NCBI GenBank assembly: GCA_030704615.1
Contig: CM060734.1
Location: 12,836,001 to 12,900,000, forward strand
Length of the DNA stretch: 64,000 bases
Direction of reading: 5' to 3'
Source of the DNA: Takakia lepidozioides
Taxonomy: Eukaryota; Streptophyta; Takakiopsida; Takakiales; Takakiaceae
Shown here: one piece after another, positions 32,242 to 43,423 of the stretch
Layout: each line of letters begins with the position of its first letter
Numbering within the stretch: the stretch's first letter is position 1
The notes under the pieces: generated by a model
Databases searched by the model: none
What the model was told of the DNA's origin: nothing
Seen by the model: the letters and a program-made list of their open reading frames with translations, nothing else
Position numbers and translations under genes: made by a program

Positions 32242-32505
32242 ATGGGTGGTCGCAACGCGGAGACGAACTCGCCCCAAGCTGATGTTGCCGCTCCAACGCC
32301 ACGCCACGCAGGTATGTTTTGCCTCCTTCCTCTCTTTCTCTCTTGCTAACCTCTCTCTCTCTCCTGTGTGGTAGAAACACCATGGAGAGGCGTTCGCAAA
32401 GGAAGCGGAAGGAAAGAGAGGGGCGTGGGGGGAGCGGGGGAGAGAGCGCTGCAGCGGCAAGGAGATGTGTCGTTTGCAGCAGCCACGGCGCCGAAGCAGC
32501 AGAGG
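32242..32505 (+). CDS. First exons of a spliced gene (32242-32311, 32375-32505)
   Basis: ATG 32242 opens MGGRNAETNSPQADVAAPTP. The donor GTATGT at 32312 and an acceptor GTAG at 32371-32374 after a CT-rich tract join exon 2 in frame. Exon 2 is basic (GVRKGSGRKERG) and runs to a second donor GTAGGT at 32506. The combined 67 codons stay open. The next in-frame acceptor that continues smoothly is at 60941, which makes the intervening 28.4 kb an intron filled with repeats and nested retroelements. Function is unknown; see 60942-63240. Splice sites are by eye. Confidence 0.4.
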
Positions 32506-32555
32506 TAGGTTTTCTTTTCTCCCTCTGCCTCTCTAGTTAGTTCTTTATTGTGGTG

Positions 32556-32829
32556 AATGAAAAAAAAAGAGGGAGAGAGAGGAAAGAGAGGGAGAGACAA
32601 GGAAAAAAAAACAAAAAAAGAAGGTTGGGGGGGGGGAGTGACTGAGCACCAGAACTTGCTGCTCTCAGCCCCCCACATGCATTGTTTTTTTTTTTTGGCT
32701 TTGCTGGCTCTCTCTCTCCCTCTCTCTCCATCTCTCTCCCTCTCTTCTGCCCCCTCTCTCTCCCCGCTCAGCAGCAGCTGCTGCTCAGTCAGTCCCCCCC
32801 CACCTTCATTTTTTTTCTTTGTTGCCCCC
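32556..32829. repeat. GA/CT palindromic repeat, left block
   Basis: AG-rich and CT-rich arms surround GGGGG...GACTGAGC / GCTCAGTC...CCCCCC cores, with a CAGCAGCAGCTGCTGCTCAGTC hairpin near 32768 (positions given because of length). The same family of units occurs at 59931-60920, on the other side of the Penelope-like insertion. Confidence 0.8.
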
Positions 32830-34486
32830 CCTCTCTCCCTCTCTCCCTCTCCCTCTATAAATCTTTGGATTTCATCTGGCCTTAACCTTTTGAGGTTATT
32901 TAGTTTTTCATCCCTGCCTTTTTCATCCAAATCTGGATGATTTTATTTTATTGGATGATGAAACTTAATATACAGAAATCTAGAGTTACCATCTATTTTT
33001 TTCATCTAAACTGGATGATCTACATAAATAATGGTTACCTATTATAAAATCCAAGAGAATAATAAAACTACCATCATAAATGATTGCAGTTATTAAACCT
33101 AAACCTATACCATAACCCTAAAAGATACATTTCTATGGGTTGTCATCCAGTGACAAAATGCCTATCTTGGTAAAATGTGATATTTCATCCATCCTGGATG
33201 AAAAATCGGGAAGTTTTGCCCTAAGCAGGCCGACACACTTCAAGCACTGAACTCGTGCTTCAGTGAACCTTGATGATGCGCCGTATAAACCTGCTCCTCT
33301 GCTGCTACATGGTACTCGTGATTGCTGGCTCTTGGGATGCGCAGTGGTGGTTAAACAGATTCTTCTATGGCAGACGACAAAGCCGTGATTGCTCTGATCA
33401 GGAACTCATGGTTCTTTATTTTGCAGCGGCGCTTTTACTCCTTGTTGGGAAGTACTCTATCCCTATTTATCTACAGATTACTTGTTGCTCTCTCTTCGTG
33501 TATGAGCCACTCTCTAGCTGTGAACGCTTCTACTCTGATTGCGTTCTGTTGGAGACAATCTGTTGGACACCATGGCGCAGGGCATACCACAAACACTCAA
33601 GGTTTTTGAGTTTACCATTGCTTGAATTGTGATATGTACTTGCTTTAGAATTCAACACTGACATGGATAGCAACTGTGAAGACCTGCCACTTACCTGCTG
33701 CATCCTCACTAACACACATCACTATGTGGTGGTTTTTGGGACGGGCACAGGTGAGGGTCTTCACTTGTCTTGATTTCTTGAAGCTTGCAGTTCCTGTTCT
33801 TGCAAGTGTGGATAATGTTGCTGCCTAAGCTGCTGATGCCATCTGCTGTTTCAAACTGCCACCATGCCGCTTCAGACCTGCTCCAAGATTGCTCCAATGA
33901 GGATCTGCTTCTCTCCTTACCCCTGTTTACGGTTTTTTACAACCACATTTGCATGTGTAGGAGTTTAGCTATGAAGGATACAAGGATACAAAATAGCAGT
34001 TATTACTTTGACTGCCTTGATACTTGGCTCTGAAATGAGAACTCTTGGTATGACTCTGATGGATCAAAAGGATAGGCTTTGATAGATAACACACATTCTT
34101 CAAGGCCCTCATATCATTTTGGTTTCATGGCTTGATAACAAACTGGGGTTTCTGAGCTACTCTTTCACCTTGGCAGAACTACTTTATGTGGCCTTAAAAT
34201 ACCATTCTAGGCCTATACCTGCTTAAGGGGGCTCTACACTGTTGTTTCTTCTTCCTTTTTAAGAATCTTGCTTATATCTTGGTTCTAAAACATCATCTTC
34301 AAACCAAACCTGCAATCTGGTTTTTGAAATGAGTTTAAAATGGATTCTTGAGATGATGATGGTGCTTTCATGATATGAATGACCTGGAATCCCACCCTCC
34401 CGCCCTTTTTTTTCAGAGACCCTGAAATGTAATTGGGTATTCAAATGAGATTGTAAACATGAAAGAGAATGATAGATGGTGCCCTG
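32830..34486 (+). repeat. Left pseudo-LTR, part 1
   Basis: Matches 58123-59797 with few differences. Its start is blurred by the CT tract. CTATAAAT at about 32855 after the pyrimidine tract is a possible promoter. Short frames inside (33270-33632, 33785-34033) are shared by both copies but show no family resemblance. It ends in the target duplication CCCTG (34482-34486). Confidence 0.9.
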
Positions 34487-35212
34487 TGTCGCGCACCTCC
34501 CTTCGGTAAGCTCCCCCTCAAGTCATAGTTACTCGCTTTGATGCGCGCGCCTGACTCCCAACCTGGCCGCCGGGCCAACTTGGAGCTTCGGCTGCTCACC
34601 GGGGCATAACGGTCCCCCTTTGCTCTCCCAAAGAACCCTCCACCGCTTTGGAACCAGCGGGAATTCCCTTTGGTAGTTGGCAGTCCGGAACAGCTCCCCA
34701 CTCTTTGGTCGCTTTCCGGCTCGCTCGCTTACTCACTAGTTTTTGGTCACCAACGGGCTTGCACCGTTCTCGGGGTTACTACTCCCTATATATACTTCTG
34801 TAGCTGTCCGCGGGGGTTCCACAACCAGCCATGCCATTTTATGGCGAACCACCACGAAGACCCTCGATTCCCGGTGGTGAGTCGCGGTGAGTCTTGGCCC
34901 ACTCACCGCGGCCCCAATGGACCGTGATGAGTCCCAAGACTCCCCACGACTCCCACCTCGAGGTCTCCACCCCATGGTGAGTCCTATGCCACCCCCACTA
35001 AGTCCCGCTAAGCTACCACCACCCCTTGTGGAGCCACCCCCACCGCAACCCGGTGTGCGGGGCTCCATCTAGTGAGCGCCTCCGCCTCCTTGAGTGCCTT
35101 GGGCACTCAAGGGTGCTTCAGCCCCCGTACCTATCGCTGCTACTGCCCCCACCACAGGGGCAGCCCCTCTTGTGTCCCGAACCCCCTGCCCTCAAGGCAA
35201 AGGGTCGCGACA
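34487..35212 (-). repeat. Family B 3' LTR (minus copy)
   Basis: 726 bp; differs from the other LTR (53087-53812) at about 11 positions, mostly transitions. Confidence 0.95.
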
Positions 35213-35305
35213 CACACCCCTACCAACAGGGAGTCGATGTCCTCATCGACTTGTCCATTTTGTAGAAATGAACATCCAAGTTGTGGCGTCCCACATCAAG
35301 GAGTT
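35213..35305 (-). other. Last 93 bp of family B 3' untranslated region, with target site
   Basis: Corresponds to 27445-27536 of the plus copy. It ends in AGTT (35302-35305), duplicated at 47653-47656 across the 12.3-kb insertion. Confidence 0.9.
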
Positions 35306-35653
35306 TGTCAAGTTAAATAAGCACAGTGTGAAAACAGCTAGAATAAAACTAGTTATTTGTATTTAACACTTGGATTTAGGTCAAGTGTTAAATCAGGTGT
35401 CAAGTTTAGTTTGACACCTGGTCCGTCTTATCTTCACGAGAGCGGCAGTCGCGCGGCTCATCTTTCTCGAGTTGAGCCTGCGCGACCGAGCTCCTTCATG
35501 CGTTTAGATCTGAGTGTGCTTATGATGGGAGTGTAGGTTGTTGTGGGGTGGAGTCCCCATAGCGTGGGGTGCCCCTGGCTCGACTTCTATTTTAAAGAGT
35601 GATAGCGATGGATTTCATATTTCTTGTGTTGAGAGTGTGTGTCCTTTTTAGCT
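35306..35653 (+). repeat. 348-bp LTR-derived direct repeat, upstream copy
   Basis: Begins TGTCAAGTTAAATAAGC and is matched by 47218-47565. It continues into 35654 onwards (GTTTATCACTCGAG), where the downstream copy instead jumps to ATTGTGGCAGAC. So this is probably the middle of the LTR rather than its true start. Confidence 0.85.
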
Positions 35654-38278
35654 TGTTTATCACTCGAGAGAGATGAGCGTTATCTAGTGTGCTGGTGCTA
35701 AGCTAGATACAATGTTTGTTTTAGCATTATTATAATATATATCTTGGGGCGGGAGTCCATCTGGCCCTGCTGTTTCTATGGGTTGTGCGCGCAGATTTAG
35801 TTGTCGTCTCTGCTCGTGAGTTTGAAAACCAAGAGGTGTGGAGGTTGAAGACTTTGATAGTTGGCTTCCCTACTCTCTTTCACTAGGACGGAGGGAGACG
35901 AGACTCGTGTAAACTTTTGGATTCGGACCCAAAACAGTCGGGAGTGGCTGGATCACGAAGTGCAAACAGTTTGGGGTGGCGTCATCCCTGGTTGTGGTGG
36001 CTTCCTCTGGTGGAGGTGCTGCTGCTGCACCTGCCGGAGAAAAGGAGGAAGCGAAGGAGGAGTCTGATGATGACATGGGTTTCAGTCTTTTCGACTAAGC
36101 TCGAGATGTAGTGTTGCAGCGCATCCGATGGTCTTTCGCAGTCGACAGTAGGTCGAGCCACAGCCGAATGGAAATGAGGTTGCTGATAAACCCAATTGGA
36201 GAAGGTGCAGTTGATGTTATCTCAACTGCAGGTGGCTGCTGAGCATTACTTAACAGCCGTTTTATACCTGCGCTGGTGCTGGTAGAGGCTAGGAAGAAGG
36301 AGTGAGCTGGAAGATTCCCGCCCTTCTTCAAGCATGCTAGGCTCAGGGTGGAAGGTTCAACCTACGGCGGGCTGCTAGAGAGCTAGGAGGTCTGCCACCT
36401 ATCAGCCTCTGCTCTAGCCTCTCCTCTGCTCTGCTCTGCCTATTCTTTGTGAGTGGATTGTTCCACCGAAGGTAAAGCGCTGGCTGGGATTTGGTGACCA
36501 GCGATATTCCGCCAGCATGAGTGGGACTGGCTTCCTTGGGTTAGTTCCGATTTGCAAGGCAGCAAGTCTGCTGTTTGCTGTCTCTCGCAATGGCCATTTG
36601 CTGCAGGGTTGGAAGTTCAAGGTCAGGCCCTCAGGTTCCCTTTTCGGGCCAATCTTTGCTGACATTCCGGAAAATCCATACTATGCTATCAGGGTTTTCT
36701 GCTTAGTAATAGGCCAGGTGAACCCTTCTCTCGTGAACGGCCTACACACCAACCCCTTCCTGCATTGGTTCCTTCAGGCACCAGTTACCTTCGCCAATTT
36801 GATTCCGGGGAGTGGGTGTGGAAAGACAAGAAACACAGCCCGTTTTTCAAGTACACTGTCAAATTGGACTATAGCCAGCCACTATGAAAGAGTAGTTGTG
36901 GGCTGGTTGATGTGAGGTTGTCTAGCTGTACATTGCGAGGAAGCAAGCTTTCTTATCTTAGCAAATGGATGGATAGGGTCAGGCTAGATTTTCTAGCAAG
37001 TGCGTAAGCTGTTGTCCAGCAAGGAAAAGCTGATCAGCAGTAGAAGCATGAGATGCGGTGTGTGTGACTTGAGATAGATGTACACAGGGAAGGACCAGCC
37101 GCGTAGCCTGCTTTGCGATCAGGTCTTGCATCAGGTCTAGGCAACAGTGGCGGCATTAATGTTTGTGAGACGGGGTGATCTCATATATTAACATTGCAGC
37201 CTAGCGAAGGAAGACCAGGTGAGGCTCTACATACATGACCAGCGGTGCTTTGATCCGGAGTTGCAGTTAGAAATTGTGAGACAAAAAGGAAAAAAACATT
37301 GTAGTACATTTGGCATTTCGGCCACCAGCAGGTGCGGGTCCAATTATATCACTTGGTCCTTGAAGTGGTACACTAGGCCGAGCTTCTCCCTTTTGATTTT
37401 GCGTTCAGTTGGAAGCCCGTTATCAGTTCTCAAGATGGGGCAGCTTCATCCCATCGCCTTGGTTCTGTACATGTCCCTGGTCATGGGGATGTAATAACCA
37501 CCCTAAGCCAGTTTAGAGTGGTGTTTGAGGTCCTGGAGAGCTTGAGCGTTTACAGCACCAACGTATACTGTAACCCTCTCTGCTATGGCGATCTTCAGGC
37601 TGCTCTTGGGGTATATGCCAATGGTCGATGAAGGTATTAGCACCACCTTGGAAATCACAAATTGAACGTGATGGTCTTATTGCTGTGGTTGATATGTATT
37701 TGCCCAGTACATGAATGGTTGCGGAAAGCCATCCTAGTTGTGGTCACTCTGACAGGGCAGTAGACATGGGCTCTCATACAACAACGATAAGATGGCATTG
37801 ATAGCAGCAGCTTCAACAAGGTGTTCTCGTTTTGAAAATCTGGCATACCAATGAGGACATTACCTTTATCATGGTAATTCCACTGTGGAGAGATTGAGTT
37901 AAGAATCTAAGGAATTCTTAGGGAACCAGGGAACAGGGAACCTGCAGTGAATCCCAACAGACGTGGGAACAGTTTTTAATGGTGAGAACGTTTTGGTGTT
38001 AAAAAAATAAAAATAAAAAAAACCTTTTGATCTAATTTAAAGGATTCAGAGCCTGGTTGGTCATATCTTTGTCAAATGAGCTCCGTTTGACTCAGTTTTT
38101 GAGGGGATAGCTGCAGAAAGGGGAAATCTACCTACCTAGATCTGGTTTTTGTTTTTAGGACTCTGCTAAAAATCTATGGAATTTTTAGAGTGTGAGTGTG
38201 CCATGAAAGATCCACAATTCTGTTTCTAGAACCTGTGCTGGTCTATATGATAGACAAATCTGTGGATGTACTCCTTGT
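35654..38278 (+). other. Long leader of the 12.3-kb element
   Basis: Probably contains the remainder of the LTR and the untranslated leader. No primer binding site could be assigned. A 132-residue frame at 36517-36915 (FKVRPSGSLFGPIFADIP) looks protein-like but has no recognised domain. 38040-38150 is shared with the relic at 16140-16260. Confidence 0.5.
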
Positions 38279-39028
38279 ATGGCTGGGGGAAATGAGGACG
38301 TAATTGAAGGGCAGGTCTCTTCTCTTAGCCTGTGCACACAAGGGGACAGGATTTATGTTTCCCAAGGAACTCAGACTGATTTGAGTGGAGAACAGTTGGA
38401 CGAGTTGATTGCATACTGGGAGTCAGGCATTAGCAGTAGACAACAGACTGCTGTAATTGGCATTGAGGGCCTCAATATCGCCTTGGACAGTCAGAACTCT
38501 GTTGGAGCCAGCAGTTCTGCAGCTGTAGGTGAAATACCAAAGTGGGTGAAAGCTAGGCTTGGAACACAGCCAAAGACAGCCCCGGGGACCAAGGTGTTCA
38601 GCCACAAGGCCGTGGTGTACTGGAGCAGAGGAGCAGGAGCTGCACAAGTTTGTGCAATTAGACAGTGTTGCAGCCGGACACGCTCTGCACAAGGCAACCA
38701 CGAGCGGGGGTTCATTAGCGAGGACAAGTTTGTTCTGTTTGAAGGAGATGCAGTCATTCGCAATGAAGACACCCGCAACCGTCTCAAAGCTTTCGAGTTG
38801 AGAGACTATCAGACCCTACCTTTGTTTTCTTTAGTGTTCAGTGAGCGGGAGATAGCAGAGTGTTGCTTTGTCTCTACCTGGCAGAAAGAGGAGGAGGGTT
38901 GGTTAGAGCGAGCTACTGTAGCTTGGGACAAGGTTAGTGGCAGGTTTCTGGACATAGATATACCTCCTACACCTTACCATCATGCAGAGCGAGGCACTTT
39001 GAGAGAAGTCTGGCAGTTGATAGCATAG
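38279..39028 (+). CDS. Accessory ORF upstream of gag, function unknown
   Basis: The 249-residue frame opens MAGGNEDVIEGQVSSLSL and includes GDRIYVSQGTQTDL, LDELIAYWESG, IPKWVKARLG, FISEDKFVLFEGDAVI and CFVSTWQKEEEGW. Residues about 120-140 read better in the next frame (ELHKFVQLDSVAAGHAL), suggesting two compensating one-base shifts. It has no transmembrane segment and no recognised domain. It lies between the LTR and gag, in a leader module whose relic at 15590-16260 lacks it, so it may have been acquired by this element. Envelope-like or RNA-binding function is not supported. Confidence 0.45.
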   Translation: MAGGNEDVIEGQVSSLSLCTQGDRIYVSQGTQTDLSGEQLDELIAYWESGISSRQQTAVIGIEGLNIALDSQNSVGASSSAAVGEIPKWVKARLGTQPKTAPGTKVFSHKAVVYWSRGAGAAQVCAIRQCCSRTRSAQGNHERGFISEDKFVLFEGDAVIRNEDTRNRLKAFELRDYQTLPLFSLVFSEREIAECCFVSTWQKEEEGWLERATVAWDKVSGRFLDIDIPPTPYHHAERGTLREVWQLIA

Positions 39029-39727
39029 ATCAGGATTAGATCTTGCTTGGTCGGGCTTCTATTCTTCCCCTCCATCTCTGTACTATTTTCATTACCTTGT
39101 ACTTGTAGTTGCCAAAGCCTCTCTTGGTGGAGGCCAGTCAGTCCGGGGTTTGGGCTGGGATATTCTGCAGGATCAGCGTTGCTGCTGGATTTTGGTGTGG
39201 GGGTGTTGATGTTTTGATTTCTTGTGTTTGGATCCCCCCAACACCTGCATGCTTGACTGTGCGCCATGTTGGTTTTGTGTGGGCGCTTGCTTTCATAGGG
39301 ATTAGGCCGGATTTGATCACCGGTCAATCCTAGAGTGTGCTGTCGGTGGTGAGGCTGGAGTGATGACCAGCAAGACCACCAGTGTTTCTTCTATGGTGAG
39401 GCTGGGTTGATGACCAGCCAACCATAGGAGTTCTTGCGGTGGATGCAGGTGCAGGTGCCCTGAGCCATTGGGATATGACCCTTAAACTGCAACAGGTGCC
39501 CACCCGTGTCACTATTAGATTAGTACTAGAGCCTTATAGTGTCACGTGGAGGAGGTGCACATTGTGAGTGTCATTACGGAGTTACCCAAAGGTTTTGAGG
39601 GGAGTACGGCTACAGGCAGTAACAGTGAGAGTGGGTTCACAAGACGAGGTATTCGGTTCAGACCACCTTCACCGCCACCCTCAATTCTGTAGAGTCAGAC
39701 ACAGACTCGGAGGCTTCATCAACAGGT

Positions 39728-42208
39728 GTGCACTTTCATTCGCCATTGTTGTGGGACGACATGGAGGAGATGTATGGAGCTACCAAAGGGCCTCGTAGGT
39801 ACTCTGGAGCTGTGGGCACAATCGAGTTGGATGACTTTATCCAGGAGTTCGACAGCTGGTGTGATTTGCAGCAGATGCGCAATCCACAGCTATTCACCCC
39901 ATTCATGGCGTGGAAGGGACTGTTCCAGCATTTGGAAGGCCCGCCTATGGACGATTACCACGAGTTCAGGCGAGGACATGAAGCAGAGATTGAGGAGTGG
40001 AGGATGTATTGGTCACCTGACTACGTCTCCATTACTCGAGGCACGACGCGACCAGTAGCTGCATCAGTACCAATAGCTCCCACTGCCAGCACTAGTAGTG
40101 GAGCAAGTAGTGCTGGTACTTCTGCAGGTGGTACCAGTTCAAAAGGTGCTACTACTCCTCCTGCCACGACTACAACACATGTGCCTAGATTCAACCCGGT
40201 GGTGGAGTTCTTCCAGGAGTTGCGGAGGAACTACCAAGGTGTACGGACAGAGAAGCTGCGAAGTTTGCAAGACTTCCAGCGCAAACCCAGTGAGAGCCTG
40301 CGAGAGGCGTACACTCGTATGAGGCGCTTGATAAGTGTGACCCAAGGGGTTACTGAAGCTCAGGCAATCCAGTTTTGGTATGGAATTCTGGACAAGGAGC
40401 TCAAGAGAAGGGTGCGAGATGCAACCCTGTTACAAGCAGCCCAACCCACATTAGCAGATGTGTTTCTGCTGGCTGAGCGGATTGAGCTCAACATGGTGGA
40501 GGAGCGAGTTGTTACAATTGGATTTGGCAAGGACATGCCTGCACGGGGCACAGCTGTCAGCCCACAGGCACAAGGGACTGCCCAACAGCGTGGTCAGGGG
40601 GGCAAGGTTGCCCAGCCCAAGTTCCATGGAGCTTACAGGGGACCTCAGGTGCAGAGGCCCGTGGCATCTTTTGCAGGCCAACAGCAACCAGGGGTGATAT
40701 GTTGGACATGTGGAGGACCCCATGTCAAGAGAGATTGCCCAGAGAGTGGCAAAAGGCCGGCACAAGCACAGCCTGCACAGTTGCAGTGTGGGCATTGTGG
40801 CAAGTATGGGCATGGAGATGCCCAGTGTTATGACTTGCATCCTGAGTTGCGCCCAGGCCAGTTCCAAGGGAACAATGGTGGCCGGGGGCGAGGTGGACCA
40901 GCCCAGAGAGGACGAGGTGGTCGGGCACGAGGTGCAGGCCAAGGGCAAGCTCAACATGGCCAAGGACGCGGAGGTCAGGGTGTTGATCAAGGCATGGCCA
41001 ACCGGCTTCAGCAGCTAGAGCAGAGGCTCGCTGCCATGGCTATAGCTCAGGCGGTACCGGCTCCCAGGCGGGATGGTCCACCTCCTGCTCCTGAGGGAGG
41101 AGATATGGGAGGCATGGGATTCATGTGCGGAGCAGCACTACCACTAGAGCAGGTGGAGTCTGCTGCAGCCGTGACTCGAGGAGCAGCACGAGTTCCTGAG
41201 CCACGAGGTGCAGAGGTGGAGTTGGATCCACAACGTGGGGAGGCAAGCCGTCAGGCGAGGCTGCCTCAGTCATTCACCTTGGCGGAGACAGTGTCAACGC
41301 CATCCATGGCACCTAGTTCTCGCCCGACTGTTACCGAGGCGGAGGTTTCTATGCCATTGGGGAGAGCTACACGTGCAGCACTGACACCTGCTACCAAGGC
41401 TAGTGCAGCCGGTGTGTTATTGGGGGCAGCCACCTCTGTGTGTCAAGCCCCACTGTTCTCGGCAACCATGATTGCGACGCCGGGGGTAAGACCAGCTGCA
41501 GTGTTCAGACTAGCAGCAACACTCTGTGAGAGTGGGGAGGTCACTTCATCTTCTGCGGAGTTAGTGGAAGGTGTAGTGGCAGAGGGATCCTCGGATTTGA
41601 GGGTCAAGACTGCCACGGCTGCGCCCTGGCAAGCTGCAGCTGCCAGGTTGACGGAGCTGCCAGCTAGGCCAGCCTTTGAGCGCGCCATGGTGACACCTGG
41701 AGTTGTCTTGTTAGACAACCAGGGAGGCATTTTCACTTTGAGTGGACCGGCAGGCAAGAAGTACCGGCCACTGCGGGTCTTGTTGGACTCGGGAGCTCAG
41801 CCACTGATGTTGGGCAGAGCTGCTATTGCAGGTTTGGGCCTCATGGAGGCGGATATGGAGCCTTGTCCTTTCCAGATACAGACATCTCTGGGAGGATCAG
41901 AGCAGGCTCGGGGCATGACACGGCATCAGTTGGCCATTAGACTGCAGCCGGATCATCCTATCGATGGCTCAGTAATGCGAGCCAAGGCCATTGTGACAGA
42001 CGCGGTCTCTTACGATGTCCTCGTTGGTGGGGCAGTGTTATACCCCATGGGCTTCACCCTGGACTTTGGGAGGAGTCAGCATCCTACAGGCCTGGATGGC
42101 AGTCAGGGATGGTCGCCGTGCACAGCTCCCTGTGACATTCATTGGGGGTATAGCGGCTGCCCAGCGGGGCAAGATGCCAACACTAGCCGCCTTTACAGCT
42201 GCAGTTAG
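39728..42208 (+). CDS. Gag and aspartic protease of the methyltransferase element
   Basis: This 826-residue frame begins at its first ATG (39728); the related gag at 13488 starts further upstream, so the true N-terminus is probably about 80 codons earlier behind a frameshift. It has capsid-like helices (LLWDDMEEMYGATKGP, FQHLEGPPMDDYHEFRRGHE), then two CCHC knuckles (CWTCGGPHVKRDC and CGHCGKYGHGDAQC; residues about 330-370). An RGG-like glycine/arginine region and an alanine/threonine-rich linker follow. Near residue 680 comes the retropepsin motif VLLDSGAQPLMLG (DSG active site). The product would package RNA and cleave the polyprotein. The frame is lost near 42070 where pol continues in the next frame; whether this is a mutation, assembly error or programmed shift is unclear. 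Confidence 0.85.
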   Translation: MHFHSPLLWDDMEEMYGATKGPRRYSGAVGTIELDDFIQEFDSWCDLQQMRNPQLFTPFMAWKGLFQHLEGPPMDDYHEFRRGHEAEIEEWRMYWSPDYVSITRGTTRPVAASVPIAPTASTSSGASSAGTSAGGTSSKGATTPPATTTTHVPRFNPVVEFFQELRRNYQGVRTEKLRSLQDFQRKPSESLREAYTRMRRLISVTQGVTEAQAIQFWYGILDKELKRRVRDATLLQAAQPTLADVFLLAERIELNMVEERVVTIGFGKDMPARGTAVSPQAQGTAQQRGQGGKVAQPKFHGAYRGPQVQRPVASFAGQQQPGVICWTCGGPHVKRDCPESGKRPAQAQPAQLQCGHCGKYGHGDAQCYDLHPELRPGQFQGNNGGRGRGGPAQRGRGGRARGAGQGQAQHGQGRGGQGVDQGMANRLQQLEQRLAAMAIAQAVPAPRRDGPPPAPEGGDMGGMGFMCGAALPLEQVESAAAVTRGAARVPEPRGAEVELDPQRGEASRQARLPQSFTLAETVSTPSMAPSSRPTVTEAEVSMPLGRATRAALTPATKASAAGVLLGAATSVCQAPLFSATMIATPGVRPAAVFRLAATLCESGEVTSSSAELVEGVVAEGSSDLRVKTATAAPWQAAAARLTELPARPAFERAMVTPGVVLLDNQGGIFTLSGPAGKKYRPLRVLLDSGAQPLMLGRAAIAGLGLMEADMEPCPFQIQTSLGGSEQARGMTRHQLAIRLQPDHPIDGSVMRAKAIVTDAVSYDVLVGGAVLYPMGFTLDFGRSQHPTGLDGSQGWSPCTAPCDIHWGYSGCPAGQDANTSRLYSCS

Positions 42209-43423
42209 TTGGCCTGGAGAGTTGCTGGAAGGCAATGCCCATGCAGAGGATGTGCCACCTCCAGCAGAGCAGGATGACATGCATGGTATGGCGGAGTTGC
42301 CTGCCATGGTTGCTCACACTCCATTGTGGGGTACGAGCAAGGATTTGCAGCAGGTTGCTGATCGACGGGTGCAACAAGCCTGGGTAGAGGCTTTTGTACC
42401 GTCAGGAGAGGAGGAGAGTGCGGGTATTGCACCAGGACCACCTCAGTTGTCACCATTGGATACCACACCTATTGTGTGGCAGTATCCGGATGAAGGCATT
42501 TGCCTTCTGGACTTGTTTGGCGGGATCAGCACCGGATTGGCTGCTGTGCTACAGGCAGGTGTGCGGGTAAGGCGTTACCTGTATGTGGAGAGGGATGAGA
42601 CTGCACGACGCGTCTCACTGCGCCATGTTGCTCAGTTGGTACAGCAGTACCCTGACTTGTTGCCAGTGTCTGCAGTTCGTGGATACCAACAAGCCTTGCC
42701 AGCAGACATTTCCTTGCTGGGGGCGCAAGATTTGGAGCAGGTTGGCTCCATTGATCTGATAGTGGCAGGTTGGCCCTGCCAAGGGCATTCATCAGCCGGG
42801 CATGGCAATGGATTGCGAGACTCGAGGACGGGTCTGTTTTGGGAGATGGTGCGGTTTTGCGCCACTTGCAGCTTCATCAAGCTGTATCTCCAGCATACAT
42901 CTTGGAGAATGTGCCACTGATGGGTGATTCTCGGGCCAGGGTGATGGCCAGTGTGCATCAAGTCCGGTCGTGGCTTGGGTCAGCAGTGTTGCTGGATGCA
43001 GCTGCAGTGGGATCACGGGCTCATCGTCCACGGCTTTGGTGGACTAACTTGATGCCACCCGCACTGCTCAAGCGTGCATTTGATGGGGTGCAGCGGCCAG
43101 CACACCTCACCGTGGATGGCATTTTGGACACAGGGAGGCAGTCTCAACGTGTGAGACACGATGACCGTTCGCCTTTGGCAGTGGTCAACAGGGTGGGTCA
43201 ACCACGAGCAGCATTACCTACACTGCTCAGCTTCCCAGGATCCCATGCTTTTCGGGATGGTGGACCTGGCCTCCTGTGGGATGCTCAGTTGCAACAGTTA
43301 GTGGAGCCTAATGCCGACGAGCGAGAGCGGGGGGGTTTTCCACTGGGACCACGGCGGTGCCTTCTCTTTCTGAGGCATCACGTCGTCAGGTGTTGGGGCA
43401 AGCAATGGATCTCAATTGCTTGA
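42015..43423 (+). CDS. DNMT3-like C5-cytosine methyltransferase domain in pol
   Basis: Transfers methyl groups from S-adenosylmethionine to cytosine C5 if active. Motif I, ICLLDLFGGISTGLAAVL (42498-42550), is the AdoMet loop. Next comes RRYLYVERDE, with the acidic ribose-binding residue. IDLIVAGWPCQGHSSAG (about 42750-42800) holds the catalytic Cys (codon 42777-42779). RTGLFWEMVRF matches the helix after motif IV. After a one-base shift near 42855 comes motif VI, AYILENVPLMGDSR (Glu codon about 42902), then motif VIII, GSRAHRPRLWWTNL (about 43010-43048). The HRxRxxWxNL form and the spacing resemble DNMT3/DRM-type de novo enzymes more than DNMT1. It sits between protease and RT, an unusual place for a cargo domain. 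The frame change inside the domain breaks this copy unless it is an assembly error. Confidence 0.88.

Noticed and set aside
33270-34033. Protein genes inside the Penelope direct repeats
   Set aside because: Frames are short and have no domain. One of them (33270-33632) is disrupted in the other repeat copy, near 58726.
42480-43060. The methyltransferase as a host gene interrupted by a retrotransposon
   Set aside because: It lies between protease and RT on the element's strand, within the target duplication, with no introns or host flanks, so it is element cargo.
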